DNA of 64,000 nt from Kosmotoga olearia TBF 19.5.1 (GTDB lineage: Bacteria > Thermotogota > Thermotogae > Petrotogales > Kosmotogaceae): contig NC_012785.1 in assembly GCF_000023325.1 (NCBI RefSeq), forward strand, positions 434,001 through 498,000, read 5' to 3'. The position numbers and the translations under genes were made by a program. A model generated the notes under the pieces. The model was given only the letters and a program-made list of their open reading frames with translations. It searched no databases and had not been told where the DNA came from. This document shows positions 1 to 8,253 of this stretch, one piece after another; the first letter of the stretch is position 1; every line of letters begins with the position of its first letter.

Positions 1-2
1 AC

Positions 3-200
3 AAGTCGCTTAAAGGAGGTGCGAAAGTAATAGGTTACATGTACTGGTCTTTGATGGACAACTTTGAGTGGAGCGAAGGCTACTCCATGAAGTTTGGTCT
101 GTACAAAACAAAAAGAAATCCCCTCGAACTCGTTCCCAGGTCAAGTGCTTCAAAATATGCTGATGTTATTAAAAACAACGCACTTACAGATGATGATTAA
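3..200 (+). CDS. C-terminal end of a family 1 glycoside hydrolase (beta-glucosidase type), partial
   Basis: The window opens inside this gene; 65 codons and a TAA stop remain. The segment contains YWSLMDNFEW, the hallmark C-terminal motif of GH1 enzymes. Its Glu-Trp pair contacts the non-reducing sugar in subsite -1. It is followed by GYSMKFGLY, the usual strand of the last barrel turn. The catalytic acid/base (NEP) and nucleophile (TENG) motifs lie upstream, outside the window. GH1 enzymes hydrolyse beta-linked glucosides or galactosides, usually in the cytoplasm; the substrate cannot be told from this fragment. The next gene is convergent and begins two bases after the stop, with no clear terminator between them. 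Confidence 0.9.
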   Translation, partial: KSLKGGAKVIGYMYWSLMDNFEWSEGYSMKFGLYKTKRNPLELVPRSSASKYADVIKNNALTDDD

Positions 201-202
201 AA

Positions 203-838
203 TTATTTCCTGAGTAGCATATAAAGCTTGTTGTTTTTTGAAACAACTTTCAGAACCTCAAATCCTGCGCCAATAAAAAGCCCTCTCAAAACATTTTCGG
301 GAGGTTTAAAATGATAAACCCCTGCTTCGATAAATTCACCAATAAACGCCGGTATTCCTCGGGATTTCATCGCATTAACTGTTTTAGAGGCCCTTTCCGC
401 TTCACTCGTTTCGGCTACCACGAGACCTTTAGCGCTATGTTTCAATGCTCTGTAAAGCCATCCGATCAGATTCAGAGTGGATTCAGGCGTACATGTGTTC
501 ATAACGTTTATACAAAGGAATCCATTGAACGTTCCTACATAACCCATTGCTGTTTTTTCTAAAAGGACCTTACAAACACCCTTTTTATTACTCTTGACAA
601 CTTCATTTGAATCCTCCAGAAGGAGCCCAACAATTTTTGTATTACTTTCAATCAGTTTTTTCCATAACGCGTACGCACTGCAGTTAACATCCACTATTAT
701 TTCTCCGGGTTTGAAATAACTCATAAATTCAGAAAATATCCCTCTGAAGGCAGTGTCAGACAACAATGAGTTACTTGAATCTTCCGGTGTTGATTCGTTT
801 GGTGCACGATACATATCAAGCCAACGTTTTCGATCCAA
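203..838 (-). CDS. Class I SAM-dependent methyltransferase-like protein
   Basis: 211 residues starting at TTG 838, chosen because GAGGTGAT lies about six bases upstream. The sequence has the order of a small Rossmann methyltransferase. A motif I-like strand PGEIIVDVNCSA (near residue 45) stands where D/E-x-GxGxG is expected but lacks the glycines. A middle strand FNGFLCINVMNTC is followed by a helix and LVVAETSEAE, and the end reads VLRGLFIGAGFEVLKVV, typical of the last helix and strand. The degenerate glycine loop makes SAM binding uncertain, so this could be an inactive or structural member. It is convergent with the GH1 gene and divergent from the phospholipase-like gene. Family assignment is by overall pattern only and no substrate can be named. 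Confidence 0.5.
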   Translation of the reverse strand: MDRKRWLDMYRAPNESTPEDSSNSLLSDTAFRGIFSEFMSYFKPGEIIVDVNCSAYALWKKLIESNTKIVGLLLEDSNEVVKSNKKGVCKVLLEKTAMGYVGTFNGFLCINVMNTCTPESTLNLIGWLYRALKHSAKGLVVAETSEAERASKTVNAMKSRGIPAFIGEFIEAGVYHFKPPENVLRGLFIGAGFEVLKVVSKNNKLYMLLRK

Positions 839-990
839 AACATATCACCTCTATGACTATGTTATTATCTTCGCGAATTAAATCCAACAAAAAAAGAGGG
901 TTGTCTAAAGATCATGGCGATGAATTTCGTAAAGAATTCTTTGTGAAAGTGATAAAATTTAACCAGTTTCTAATAAAAGGAGGGAATTGG

Positions 991-2001
991 ATGAAGAAGT
1001 TTCTGGATGTAATTATCCTCTTACTTCTTGCTGGCACCATATTTGCCTGGTCTGGCCATGACGTTTTAACGTACTATATTCTTAAAAGCTTAAACATGGA
1101 TTTCTCTTTTGAAGTACCGATAACCGTGTATTCCTACGAAAATCTTGAAACAAGGGAATACAACCTTGAGAAAGCTTCCTTTGATGATTTACTCGGTAAA
1201 GATTACATTCCCGGTGAAGACAACAGACTTTTTAAGCCTGTTTTTGAAAACTCAAAGCTTGAAAACGGGAAAGCACCTATCTGGCAAATCCTTTCAGTTT
1301 ATTCATACGAACCCGATCTTGGAATGGATCAGAATCTTGAGCTAAGCAATCTGCAGTGGATGACAGGAGGTAGCCAGGGTTGGAGGCATATGGAATATCA
1401 TCTGTTCTGGCTACGTTTCGGAGAAGTTTCGGAAAGCGTGGCATACTTTACCGAACTTTCAAAAAAAGCGTGGGAAAAAGGAGACCCTTACTGGGCTTTC
1501 AGATTCATGGGGCGGGCGATACATTACTTCGAGGACATAGGACAGCCCTATCATACCTTCCCGGCTCCATTTTGCGAACTTCTAAAACTCATGATCGATA
1601 TGAATAAATGGATGACTGTGTTCACCAACTACCATCTGGTATATGACTATTACTCTGGATATTTACTCTGGAACCAAAATGCAAAAGTTGTAGAAGCAAT
1701 TAAAACAGCAAAACCGATCAAAATAACTGATCCCAGAAAAGATGCCTTAAGGTTAAGAATATATGCAAGAAGAAAACTCCACAAAATTTACTACGAAATG
1801 AAAAAGATCATGAAGGATGACTTGGAGGTTTCTTCTGAATTCATGCCAAGTCCAGCTTACTTTGATCTTCTAACCGTCGAAGGAAAAACCAAAAAACTTG
1901 AGGAATTGACAGCCGATCTCCTTGGAAAAGTTGCTTCTTATATTAAAGGCTACCTCATCTACATGAACGAAGAAATGCGTTGGGAAGATAACCTACACTA
2001 A
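991..2001 (+). CDS. Secreted zinc-dependent phospholipase C / P1 nuclease superfamily protein
   Basis: 336 residues. ATG 991 is preferred over a longer upstream reading because AAAGGAGGG stands just before it and the protein then starts with a signal peptide (MKKFLDV, then a hydrophobic stretch ending in FAWSGHD). If cleavage leaves Trp at the new N-terminus, this matches bacterial phospholipase C, where the terminal Trp binds zinc. Further along (about residues 170-190) comes RAIHYFEDIGQPYHTFP, which has the His-x-x-x-Asp-x-x-x-x-x-His pattern of zinc ligands in the superfamily. A later HLVYDYY may give another ligand. Such enzymes cleave phospholipids or nucleic acids outside the cell; which one applies is not visible. 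It stands alone, convergent with the next gene across a shared hairpin. Confidence 0.65.
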   Translation: MKKFLDVIILLLLAGTIFAWSGHDVLTYYILKSLNMDFSFEVPITVYSYENLETREYNLEKASFDDLLGKDYIPGEDNRLFKPVFENSKLENGKAPIWQILSVYSYEPDLGMDQNLELSNLQWMTGGSQGWRHMEYHLFWLRFGEVSESVAYFTELSKKAWEKGDPYWAFRFMGRAIHYFEDIGQPYHTFPAPFCELLKLMIDMNKWMTVFTNYHLVYDYYSGYLLWNQNAKVVEAIKTAKPIKITDPRKDALRLRIYARRKLHKIYYEMKKIMKDDLEVSSEFMPSPAYFDLLTVEGKTKKLEELTADLLGKVASYIKGYLIYMNEEMRWEDNLH

Positions 2002-2011
2002 TAATATCAAA

Positions 2012-2034
2012 GTCCCGGGAATTATTCCCGGGAC
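2012..2034. terminator. Hairpin between convergent genes (possible bidirectional terminator)
   Basis: GTCCCGGGAAT and ATTCCCGGGAC form an 11-bp perfect stem with almost no loop. It lies 11 bases after the phospholipase-like stop and overlaps the last codons of the minus-strand gene. Neither side has a long T run, so intrinsic termination may be weak. Confidence 0.45.
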
Positions 2035-2660
2035 ATACTTGCTAAAATATAGTAATCGAACCTGTAAAAGAAATCTTCTCCAGCAACAGCTATCGGATAC
2101 GGATAATCCTTGGAATACAGAACGTAAACATCTCCTGCTTTCAAATAAACCTCAATGGGAAGCTCGAATTCAACATCCTTAAGAGTTATTTTGTTAACCG
2201 TTTTCTCTGCGTCCTGATAAAAGCTTTCTACCAAAGTGCTTTCAACGTTGAGAGGAGTATCTACCGGGAAACTGCCTTCACTGATTTTTTCGAGCAATTC
2301 GGTATTTGCAGATACGGTTACGGGTAATATGGATTCATCGTAACCTTCTTTAGTACAGTTCTTCCATATCTTCACAAACCCTTCTCCTACTTCCGAAAGA
2401 CTGAGTTTAAACCATTTTTCGTAAATGCGACTGTCAATTTGATTCCAGGATGTTTCACCCAATACCTGGACATTCTCGAATTCAAAATGATAATCGTCCA
2501 TTGAATCAAGAACACAACGCCAATGCGTTTTTTCCACGCTAACCTTAATGATCACGATATCGCCTACTTTACCAGATACTACCTCTGGTTCAAAGCTGAA
2601 AACACAGGAAAGCGCAAATGTTGACACCAGCAAAATAGTGAACAGGAATACCTTTTTCAT
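2022..2660 (-). CDS. Exported protein of unknown function
   Basis: 212 residues. ATG 2660 is chosen because GGAGGTG lies six bases before it; the longer GTG start at 2669 sits inside that ribosome site. A signal peptide is visible (MKKVFLFTILLVSTFALSCVFS). A Cys near its end resembles a lipobox only loosely. The mature part begins EPEVVSGKVGDIVIIKVS and contains a tryptophan/cysteine-rich stretch (THWRCVL, then WKNCTKEGY), which gives the look of a beta-sandwich domain such as a chagasin-like or cadherin-like fold. No family was recognised. The stop of the upstream polyferredoxin overlaps its ribosome site, so the two are probably co-transcribed. A role near an extracytoplasmic redox complex is only inferred from that. 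Confidence 0.6.
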   Translation of the reverse strand: MKKVFLFTILLVSTFALSCVFSFEPEVVSGKVGDIVIIKVSVEKTHWRCVLDSMDDYHFEFENVQVLGETSWNQIDSRIYEKWFKLSLSEVGEGFVKIWKNCTKEGYDESILPVTVSANTELLEKISEGSFPVDTPLNVESTLVESFYQDAEKTVNKITLKDVEFELPIEVYLKAGDVYVLYSKDYPYPIAVAGEDFFYRFDYYILASMSRE

Positions 2661-2661
2661 A

Positions 2662-3558
2662 TCAATCACCTCCAGATTTAATCTCTAAGGAATTTTTTGG
2701 GCAAGCGCAACAACATTCGCCGCACATTATACATTCATCTGAAACTTCACCAGGTGTTTCCATAGCACCCATAGGGCACTTTTTCAAACACAGATTACAG
2801 TTGACACAACTATCATTTTTCTTCACTTTGAATATACTGAATCTTGAAGCAAAAGCCATCAAAGCTCCGTAAGGGCAAAGATATTTACAGAAAGGCCTGT
2901 AGATGAAAATTGACAGAATAGCAAATACAGTGGTTATAAGAATACCAATTATCGCGAATTCAAAAGTGAACAAACTTTTGAAGGGAGTAAATCCGCTGAA
3001 AACCCTCCCGGCTGAAAGTGCAGCTATTACGACGATAGCAAGAACAATGTATTTCACATACCTCAAAAGTTTATCTGTTTTGTACGGAACTTTCTTGCCA
3101 TATTTTTTCATGTAAAGTAATTCCTGTACTCCTCCAAAAGGACAAACATATCCACAATAAATCCTGCCAAAGATAAAACTTATAATCACTGGTATCAGAA
3201 ACATCAGAAGATAAGCGGTCTCATACTTAAAGAGCACGTTTTGTACTGTCGTGACAGGACAAAGCACACCTCCAAACAAGAACCCCAAAATTGCTATAGA
3301 AACAATCATGAGAACTTTTCTGTACTTGAAGGCTCTTCTCAAAGTTATCCAGATTCCGATCGCTGAAAGGCCACCAACAGCGAGTGTCTTCCACAACAGG
3401 TCATGTTTCCAGTAAGAAGACTGTTGAACCTGATCCTGGATTTGTGTTTGACTTCCAGGAAGATTGAAGTCAAGATCACCTGGGAATGAATCGGCAAAGA
3501 GTATATACGTGAAAAAAATCACTAGCACTACTAAAAAAAATCTCCTTATATTCTTCAT
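2662..3558 (-). CDS. Membrane-bound 4Fe-4S polyferredoxin (NapH/CcoG-like)
   Basis: 298 residues, starting at ATG 3558 behind GGAGGTGAGAATT. The N-terminal half carries about five membrane helices. Two CxxxCP motifs typical of NapH, RdxA and NosR C-terminal domains sit at membrane edges (YCGYVCPFG and FCKYLCPYG). The C-terminal soluble part holds two classical 4Fe-4S motifs, CVNCNLCLKKCP and CIMCGECCCACP. Proteins of this family move electrons between the quinone pool or cytosolic ferredoxin and an extracytoplasmic acceptor. The acceptor is unknown here because no terminal reductase is adjacent. The gene probably forms a two-gene unit with the exported protein downstream. An FMN-binding partner, common with such proteins, is not in the window. 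Confidence 0.8.
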   Translation of the reverse strand: MKNIRRFFLVVLVIFFTYILFADSFPGDLDFNLPGSQTQIQDQVQQSSYWKHDLLWKTLAVGGLSAIGIWITLRRAFKYRKVLMIVSIAILGFLFGGVLCPVTTVQNVLFKYETAYLLMFLIPVIISFIFGRIYCGYVCPFGGVQELLYMKKYGKKVPYKTDKLLRYVKYIVLAIVVIAALSAGRVFSGFTPFKSLFTFEFAIIGILITTVFAILSIFIYRPFCKYLCPYGALMAFASRFSIFKVKKNDSCVNCNLCLKKCPMGAMETPGEVSDECIMCGECCCACPKNSLEIKSGGD

Positions 3559-3657
3559 AATTCTCACCTCCAAAAGCAGTCTAAAACCTTAAACTTAGAA
3601 TTTGCTTAAAACTCCTTTAGAAAACACTTAGAAAAAATGCTTTTTCTTTGTTGCTCC

Positions 3658-3665
3658 TGTATAAT
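3658..3665 (+). promoter_or_regulatory. Extended -10 element upstream of the Nif3-family gene
   Basis: TGTATAAT, an extended -10 box, lies about 35 bases before the start codon in the divergent intergenic region. No good -35 box is seen at the right distance, so this would depend on the TG extension. Confidence 0.35.
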
Positions 3666-3699
3666 TCCTTTGACAACGTTTGTTCAGGAGGGATGGAAC

Positions 3700-4431
3700 A
3701 TGAAAATTTTTGAAATCGAAAATTATCTAAATGAGATTCTGGAACCATGGAATTACACCGATTACTGTTATAACGGAATACAAATCGAAGGAAGGCACGA
3801 GGTAAAAAAGGTAGCTGTTGGCGTTTCCTTTAACAAAGCTTTTATCGACCATGCTCTCGAAGAAAGGGTTGACATGCTCCTTGTACACCATGGGATATTT
3901 GGAAGTGGTTTCTTTTCACTCAAAGGATATATAAAACGCAGGGTTGAGAAGGTCATCAAGAACGATCTAACCCTCATGGGCTATCATCTTCCGTTAGATG
4001 CTCACCGGGAATACGGTAACAATGCAACCATATTGAAACTTCTCGGTCTCGAACCCGGTGAACAGGTTGAAGTCGGATACATTGGTGAGTACGAAGAAGC
4101 AGTCTCATTTGATGATTTTTATAAGAGATTAAAGCAAATTTTCCCGAACCAACCGATATTAAAATACGTGAATTCTGATTTTGTAAAAAAAGTTTGCGTG
4201 ATTTCCGGTGGTGCAGCAGGTGACCTCAGAAAGGTTGAAGGAAAAGTTGATACATTTATTACTGGCGAAGTGAAAGAACAGACAAGAGATGAAGCCAGAG
4301 AAATGGGAATCAATTTTATCAACGCGGGGCATTACGCCACAGAAACCTTCGGCGTTAAAAATCTTGGAAAGCTCCTCGAAGAAAACTTAGGTCTGGAAGT
4401 AGTTTTTATAGATGTTTGGAATGAGGTCTAA
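3700..4431 (+). CDS. Nif3/DUF34-family dinuclear metal protein
   Basis: 243 residues from ATG 3700, preceded by CAGGAGGG; a longer reading upstream has no ribosome site. Motifs of the Nif3 family appear in order: VDMLLVHHGIFG near residue 60, YHLPLDAHREYGNNA near 95, VCVISGGAAGD in the middle, and GHYATETFGVKNL near the end. The His pair, the Asp and the His/Glu of the last motif are the expected metal ligands of the dinuclear site in the toroidal hexamer. Family members are often annotated as GTP cyclohydrolase I type 2, but the in vivo substrate is unsettled. The length suits the short form without the inserted PII-like domain. The gene is monocistronic and ends directly in a hairpin-rich tract. 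Confidence 0.9.
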   Translation: MKIFEIENYLNEILEPWNYTDYCYNGIQIEGRHEVKKVAVGVSFNKAFIDHALEERVDMLLVHHGIFGSGFFSLKGYIKRRVEKVIKNDLTLMGYHLPLDAHREYGNNATILKLLGLEPGEQVEVGYIGEYEEAVSFDDFYKRLKQIFPNQPILKYVNSDFVKKVCVISGGAAGDLRKVEGKVDTFITGEVKEQTRDEAREMGINFINAGHYATETFGVKNLGKLLEENLGLEVVFIDVWNEV

Positions 4432-4733
4432 ACCGAGAATCTGAGAGTTCGAGAAAAAACAAGACGCTTGCAAGGCTGTCAGCTGATGGAGCGACGCTTG
4501 CGAAGGCAGCAAGAACAAAAGGACGGGTATAGGGTCCGGGGTTTGGAAAAAGCTTCGAGAACTGAGATTCGAGATCCGAGAAGGCTGCTTCGCAGCGGAC
4601 ACGAATCCCTTCGGGATTGACACGAACTCCTGCGGAGTTGTTTCGAACCACTTCGTGGTTGTTATAAACTGCTTCGCAGTTGAGAAAATTGACACTTAAA
4701 ACGACAATTGAGACCCGAGATCCGCTATTGTAG
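4432..4733. repeat. Mini-hairpin tract 1, with degenerate CGAGA words
   Basis: No gene. The right half is a tandem series of small perfect hairpins with six-base stems and three-base loops: GCTGC-TTC-GCAGC (4584), AATCCC-TTC-GGGATT (4604), AACTCC-TGC-GGAGTT (4625), AACCAC-TTC-GTGGTT (4646) and AACTGC-TTC-GCAGTT (4667). Stems differ from unit to unit, while arm length, loop size and spacing are kept. The left half holds degenerate words such as GAGATTCGAGATCCGAG, and a segment near 4464-4492 that returns in inverted orientation near 5630-5658. Confidence 0.7.
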
Positions 4734-4753
4734 GGGCACAGCATGCTGTGCCC
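4734..4753. repeat. 20-bp perfect palindrome
   Basis: GGGCACAGCATGCTGTGCCC reads the same on both strands. It sits between two hairpin tracts and is followed by TTGTTTT. Similar GGGGCAC...GTGCCCC palindromes occur as dispersed elements in many bacteria. It could act as a weak terminator. Confidence 0.6.
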
Positions 4754-4799
4754 TTGTTTTATATGTTGGTTAATTCATTTTTCATTTTCAAAAAGACCT

Positions 4800-5133
4800 T
4801 ATCACTGGCGGAGCCAGTCGAGACAACTCCGAAGGAGTTCGCACCCCCAGCGCAGCTGGGCGTACCCCCGGCGTAAGCCGGGCTTACCTGGCCGTAAGGC
4901 CATTCATACCACATTGGTTCTTTCAAGGCGCAAAGAGCGTACGCGCCATGCTGACTACGTCAGGACTAGCACACTTTGTGTGGACTTGCGCTCCTTCGTC
5001 GCGGCTGTGCGGCTCTTCGAGCCGGAATAGAATATGTTTAGGTCCGCCGAAGGCGCAAAGCCGTTCCACAGGAACGCATAGCCACTGCGAAGCAGTGCAC
5101 AGCCTTGGCGTAACCAAGCCTGGCCGGCGCAGC
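4800..5133. repeat. Mini-hairpin tract 2, enclosing a stray degenerate CRISPR repeat
   Basis: Hairpins in order: ACTGGC-GGA-GCCAGT, AACTCC-GAA-GGAGTT, CCCAGC-GCA-GCTGGG, CCCGGC-GTAA-GCCGGG, TGGCC-GTAA-GGCCA, then weaker ones to CTTGG-CGTAA-CCAAG (5103). At 4905-4924 the tract runs straight into CATACCACATTGGTTCTTTC, the CRISPR repeat core without its outer ends. Hairpin sequence then resumes up to the first complete repeat at 5134. Confidence 0.7.
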
Positions 5134-5434
5134 CGCACCATACCACATTGGTTCTTTCCAAACTATAGTTGAACAATATCAGAACAAAGGGGGTTAAAGA
5201 AAGTTTCCATACCACATTGGTTCTTTCCAAGCAACTACATTCAAAGATAGAACACCTTGAGAAAAAAGTGTTTCCATACCACTATGGTTCTTTCCAAACC
5301 CCACCTTACCGCTTCCTTACCGCTTCGCTTGTTTTGTTTCCATACCACTATGGTTCTTTCCAAACCAACGTTAAAGTCAGACGCATCCGCGCATACACAC
5401 GCATGTTTCCATACCACTATGGTTCTTTCCAAAC

Positions 5435-5674
5435 GAAGCGCAAGGATCATGCGCTGAAGTGCGGAACTTCGTTCCGGACGCTCACAAGGTTGACGCTTGC
5501 AGAGGCTGACGCTCGCAAGGCTGATGAAATCTGAGATCGAGGATTCGGTACCTCCTAAGAAGTAAGGCTTCTGTACCAGCTTGCATACCTGGTTTTTACT
5601 TCAACGTTGTGAGCCTCAGTCTTCGAACGTCGCTCCATCAGCTGACAGCGTCCGCAAGCCTCATGGCCGTAAGG
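5435..5674. repeat. Hairpin-rich insertion inside the CRISPR array
   Basis: 240 bp between the repeats at 5405 and 5675, far longer than any spacer. It contains GGAAC-TTC-GTTCC, the words GACGCTTGCAGAGGCTGACGC and CTGAGATCGAGGATTCGG, and ends in TGGCC-GTAA-GGCCA. That hairpin overwrites the first five bases of the next repeat, exactly as tract 2 does near 4900. Confidence 0.8.
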
Positions 5675-5773
5675 CCATTCATACCACTATGGTTCTTTCC
5701 AAACACGTGGAAACCAATGGAAATGGAAACTGTCAAAAGCGATGTTTCCATACCACATTGGTTCTTTCCAAAC

Positions 5774-6187
5774 AATAAAAGGTGTTGATGTTAATTCCGG
5801 TTTTTGGAAAAGTTTCCATACCACATTGGTTCTTTCCAAAACTTCTGATGAATTTGCACGAGTCATCAATAACCTTAAAGTTTCCATACCACATTGGTTC
5901 TTTCCAAACCTGTGATAACGAAGAGTTAAGCGCCTGGTACATTACTCTTAGTTTCCATACCACATTGGTTCTTTCCAAACAATAAAAGGTGTTGATGTTA
6001 ATTCCGGTTTTTGGAAAAGTTTCCATACCACATTGGTTCTTTCCAAAACTTCTGATGAATTTGCACGAGTCATCAATAACCTTAAAGTTTCCATACCACA
6101 TTGGTTCTTTCCAAACCTGTGATAACGAAGAGTTAAGCGCCTGGTACATTACTCTTAGTTTCCATACCACATTGGTTCTTTCCAAAC
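5774..6187. repeat. Tandem duplication of three spacer-repeat units in the CRISPR array
   Basis: 5774-5980 and 5981-6187 are the same 207-bp sequence: three spacers and three repeats, including a shared change of the last repeat base (CCAAAA instead of CCAAAC). A second duplication of a single unit is at 6451-6515 and 6516-6580. Confidence 0.95.
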
Positions 6188-8253
6188 GCTATACTCGAAG
6201 GCATTGCACTCACCATTTTTTAGTTTCCATACCACATTGGTTCTTTCCAAACTTGTTTTGGCACGCATATGCGTGCCATTTTTTTATGGTTTCCATACCA
6301 CATTGGTTCTTTCCAAACAGAGAACTACTTAAATTAGCCCGAAAAGAATTAAAGTTTCCATACCACATTGGTTCTTTCCAAACTAACGTTCAAAGGAAAA
6401 GTAACAACCGAAAAAGTCGGGTTTCCATACCACATTGGTTCTTTCCAAACACCGCATGGCTAAGTTTCTTGGATGGAGAAAACAAGTTTCCATACCACAT
6501 TGGTTCTTTCCAAACACCGCATGGCTAAGTTTCTTGGATGGAGAAAACAAGTTTCCATACCACATTGGTTCTTTCCAAACACCGAAAATATTGTGAAAAG
6601 AATCAGCTTTTCATAGACACGTTTCCATACCACATTGGTTCTTTCCAAACTATATTGGTATACATGACTATATCATTTTGCATACAAAGTTTCCATACCA
6701 CATTGGTTCTTTCCAAACAAGAATATCGAAACTAAATAAGTTGTTGGAAGCACAAAAGTTTCCATACCACATTGGTTCTTTCCAAACGAAATAAAGAAAG
6801 GGAATGTTGACGCCAGATTGTTTCTGTTTCCATACCACATTGGTTCTTTCCAAACTGTGCTGGAGGAAAATGTGGATTATGGTTACCCTGATGTTTCCAT
6901 ACCACATTGGTTCTTTCCAAACGGCGGTGAAGGTTTTAATAGCTTTCGCCTAGCATAAGGTTTCCATACCACATTGGTTCTTTCCAAACGTAGCATTCAT
7001 GCATGCGAAAAACTTTGACAACAAAAAGTTTCCATACCACATTGGTTCTTTCCAAACTGGAACAATCTGACTTGCTACTTGAAGGTAGCGTAGTAAGTTT
7101 CCATACCACATTGGTTCTTTCCAAACTGAGACAGCTGAAGAAGCATGGAACAAGGTTATGTTTCCATACCACATTGGTTCTTTCCAAACCAGTGAAATTA
7201 AAGGCTTTTGCTTTGAAATTTCCTGGAAGTTTCCATACCACATTGGTTCTTTCCAAACTTGAAATTTCCTGGAATGAATCAAAGAACACAAAAAAGTTTC
7301 CATACCACATTGGTTCTTTCCAAACCAAGATGACGACGGCGACCTGATCGCCTGGTATCTGTTTCCATACCACATTGGTTCTTTCCAAACTTGTATAAAA
7401 AAGGAATAGACATCTTTACTATCAAGTTTCCATACCACATTGGTTCTTTCCAAACGATAAATTTTCAATCACTCTCGAATTCCCGACACTCGTTTCCATA
7501 CCACATTGGTTCTTTCCAAACGAGGTGGAAGGCATGAAGGTAAGCATTACAAAAGATAGTTTCCATACCACATTGGTTCTTTCCAAACTACCGGAATTGC
7601 CAGCTGATACCAAAGAGGAAATACTGTTTCCATACCACATTGGTTCTTTCCAAACACTTCAACTGGATGCAAATTTACTGCGTCGAAGTCCGTTTCCATA
7701 CCACATTGGTTCTTTCCAAACAGAACCAAACACTCCCTTAGGCCATGCCTGGTTAATTCCTAGTTTCCATACCACATTGGTTCTTTCCAAACCTTCACTA
7801 TGTGCTAAATGCGTCATAGCCAACAAAGTTTCCATACCACATTGGTTCTTTCCAAACCGGAACCAAAAGGGAAATTAAGAAAAAATTCGTGCGTTTCCAT
7901 ACCACATTGGTTCTTTCCAAACAAAAGAATTTAAGTTTTACGAGCATACCATAGAAACGTTTCCATACCACATTGGTTCTTTCCAAACAAAGAAATAGAA
8001 GAAGAAAAAGTTATAGAATTATTATCGTTTCCATACCACATTGGTTCTTTCCAAACCCCGGGAACATGAGCTGTTCTCCGCCTACATCGTACGTTTCCAT
8101 ACCACATTGGTTCTTTCCAAACAAAACTCTTTTGCCAAAGTCTTCACCTACAGCTAAGTGTTTCCATACCACATTGGTTCTTTCCAAACGGAAGTTTTGT
8201 AGTAAGTAAGCGCCCTTCACGGGGTTTCCATACCACATTGGTTCTTTCCAAAC

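Larger units (their letters stand above)
5134..8253 (-). CRISPR. CRISPR array: 44 repeats of 30 bp, 42 spacers of 33-41 bp, one 240-bp interruption
   Basis: Repeats are 30 bp. On the plus strand they start GTTTCCATACCAC, have ATT in the middle, and end GGTTCTTTCCAAAC. First repeats: 5134 (5' end degenerate), 5203, 5270, 5336, 5405. Then there is a 240-bp interruption, then 5675 (5' end degenerate), 5744, and regular units to the last at 8224. Repeats at 5270, 5336, 5405 and 5675 carry CTATGG in place of CATTGG. Read on the minus strand the repeat ends ATGGAAAC, the expected 8-nt crRNA 5' handle of type I-B-like systems. A promoter at the right edge agrees with leftward transcription, and the damaged repeats lie at the opposite (trailer) end. 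No cas gene is in the window, so effectors must be supplied from elsewhere. Confidence 0.98.

Noticed and set aside
766-990. Extended N-terminus of the phospholipase-like protein
   Set aside because: The extra 75 residues run over the start of the divergent gene, lack a ribosome site and would bury the signal peptide.
4387-5230. Open frames in the hairpin tracts left of the array
   Set aside because: They consist of palindrome translations in several frames at once, without start signals or recognisable domains.
6261-6290. Terminator signal as a real end of array transcription
   Set aside because: The T run follows the stem only on the plus strand, while the array is read from the minus strand. 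The sequence is a spacer of normal length between perfect repeats.
5169-8238. Many open frames of 60-180 codons across the CRISPR array on both strands
   Set aside because: Their protein sequences are translations of the repeated 30-bp unit and random spacers. Repeat length plus spacer length happens to keep frames open. No ribosome sites or families fit.
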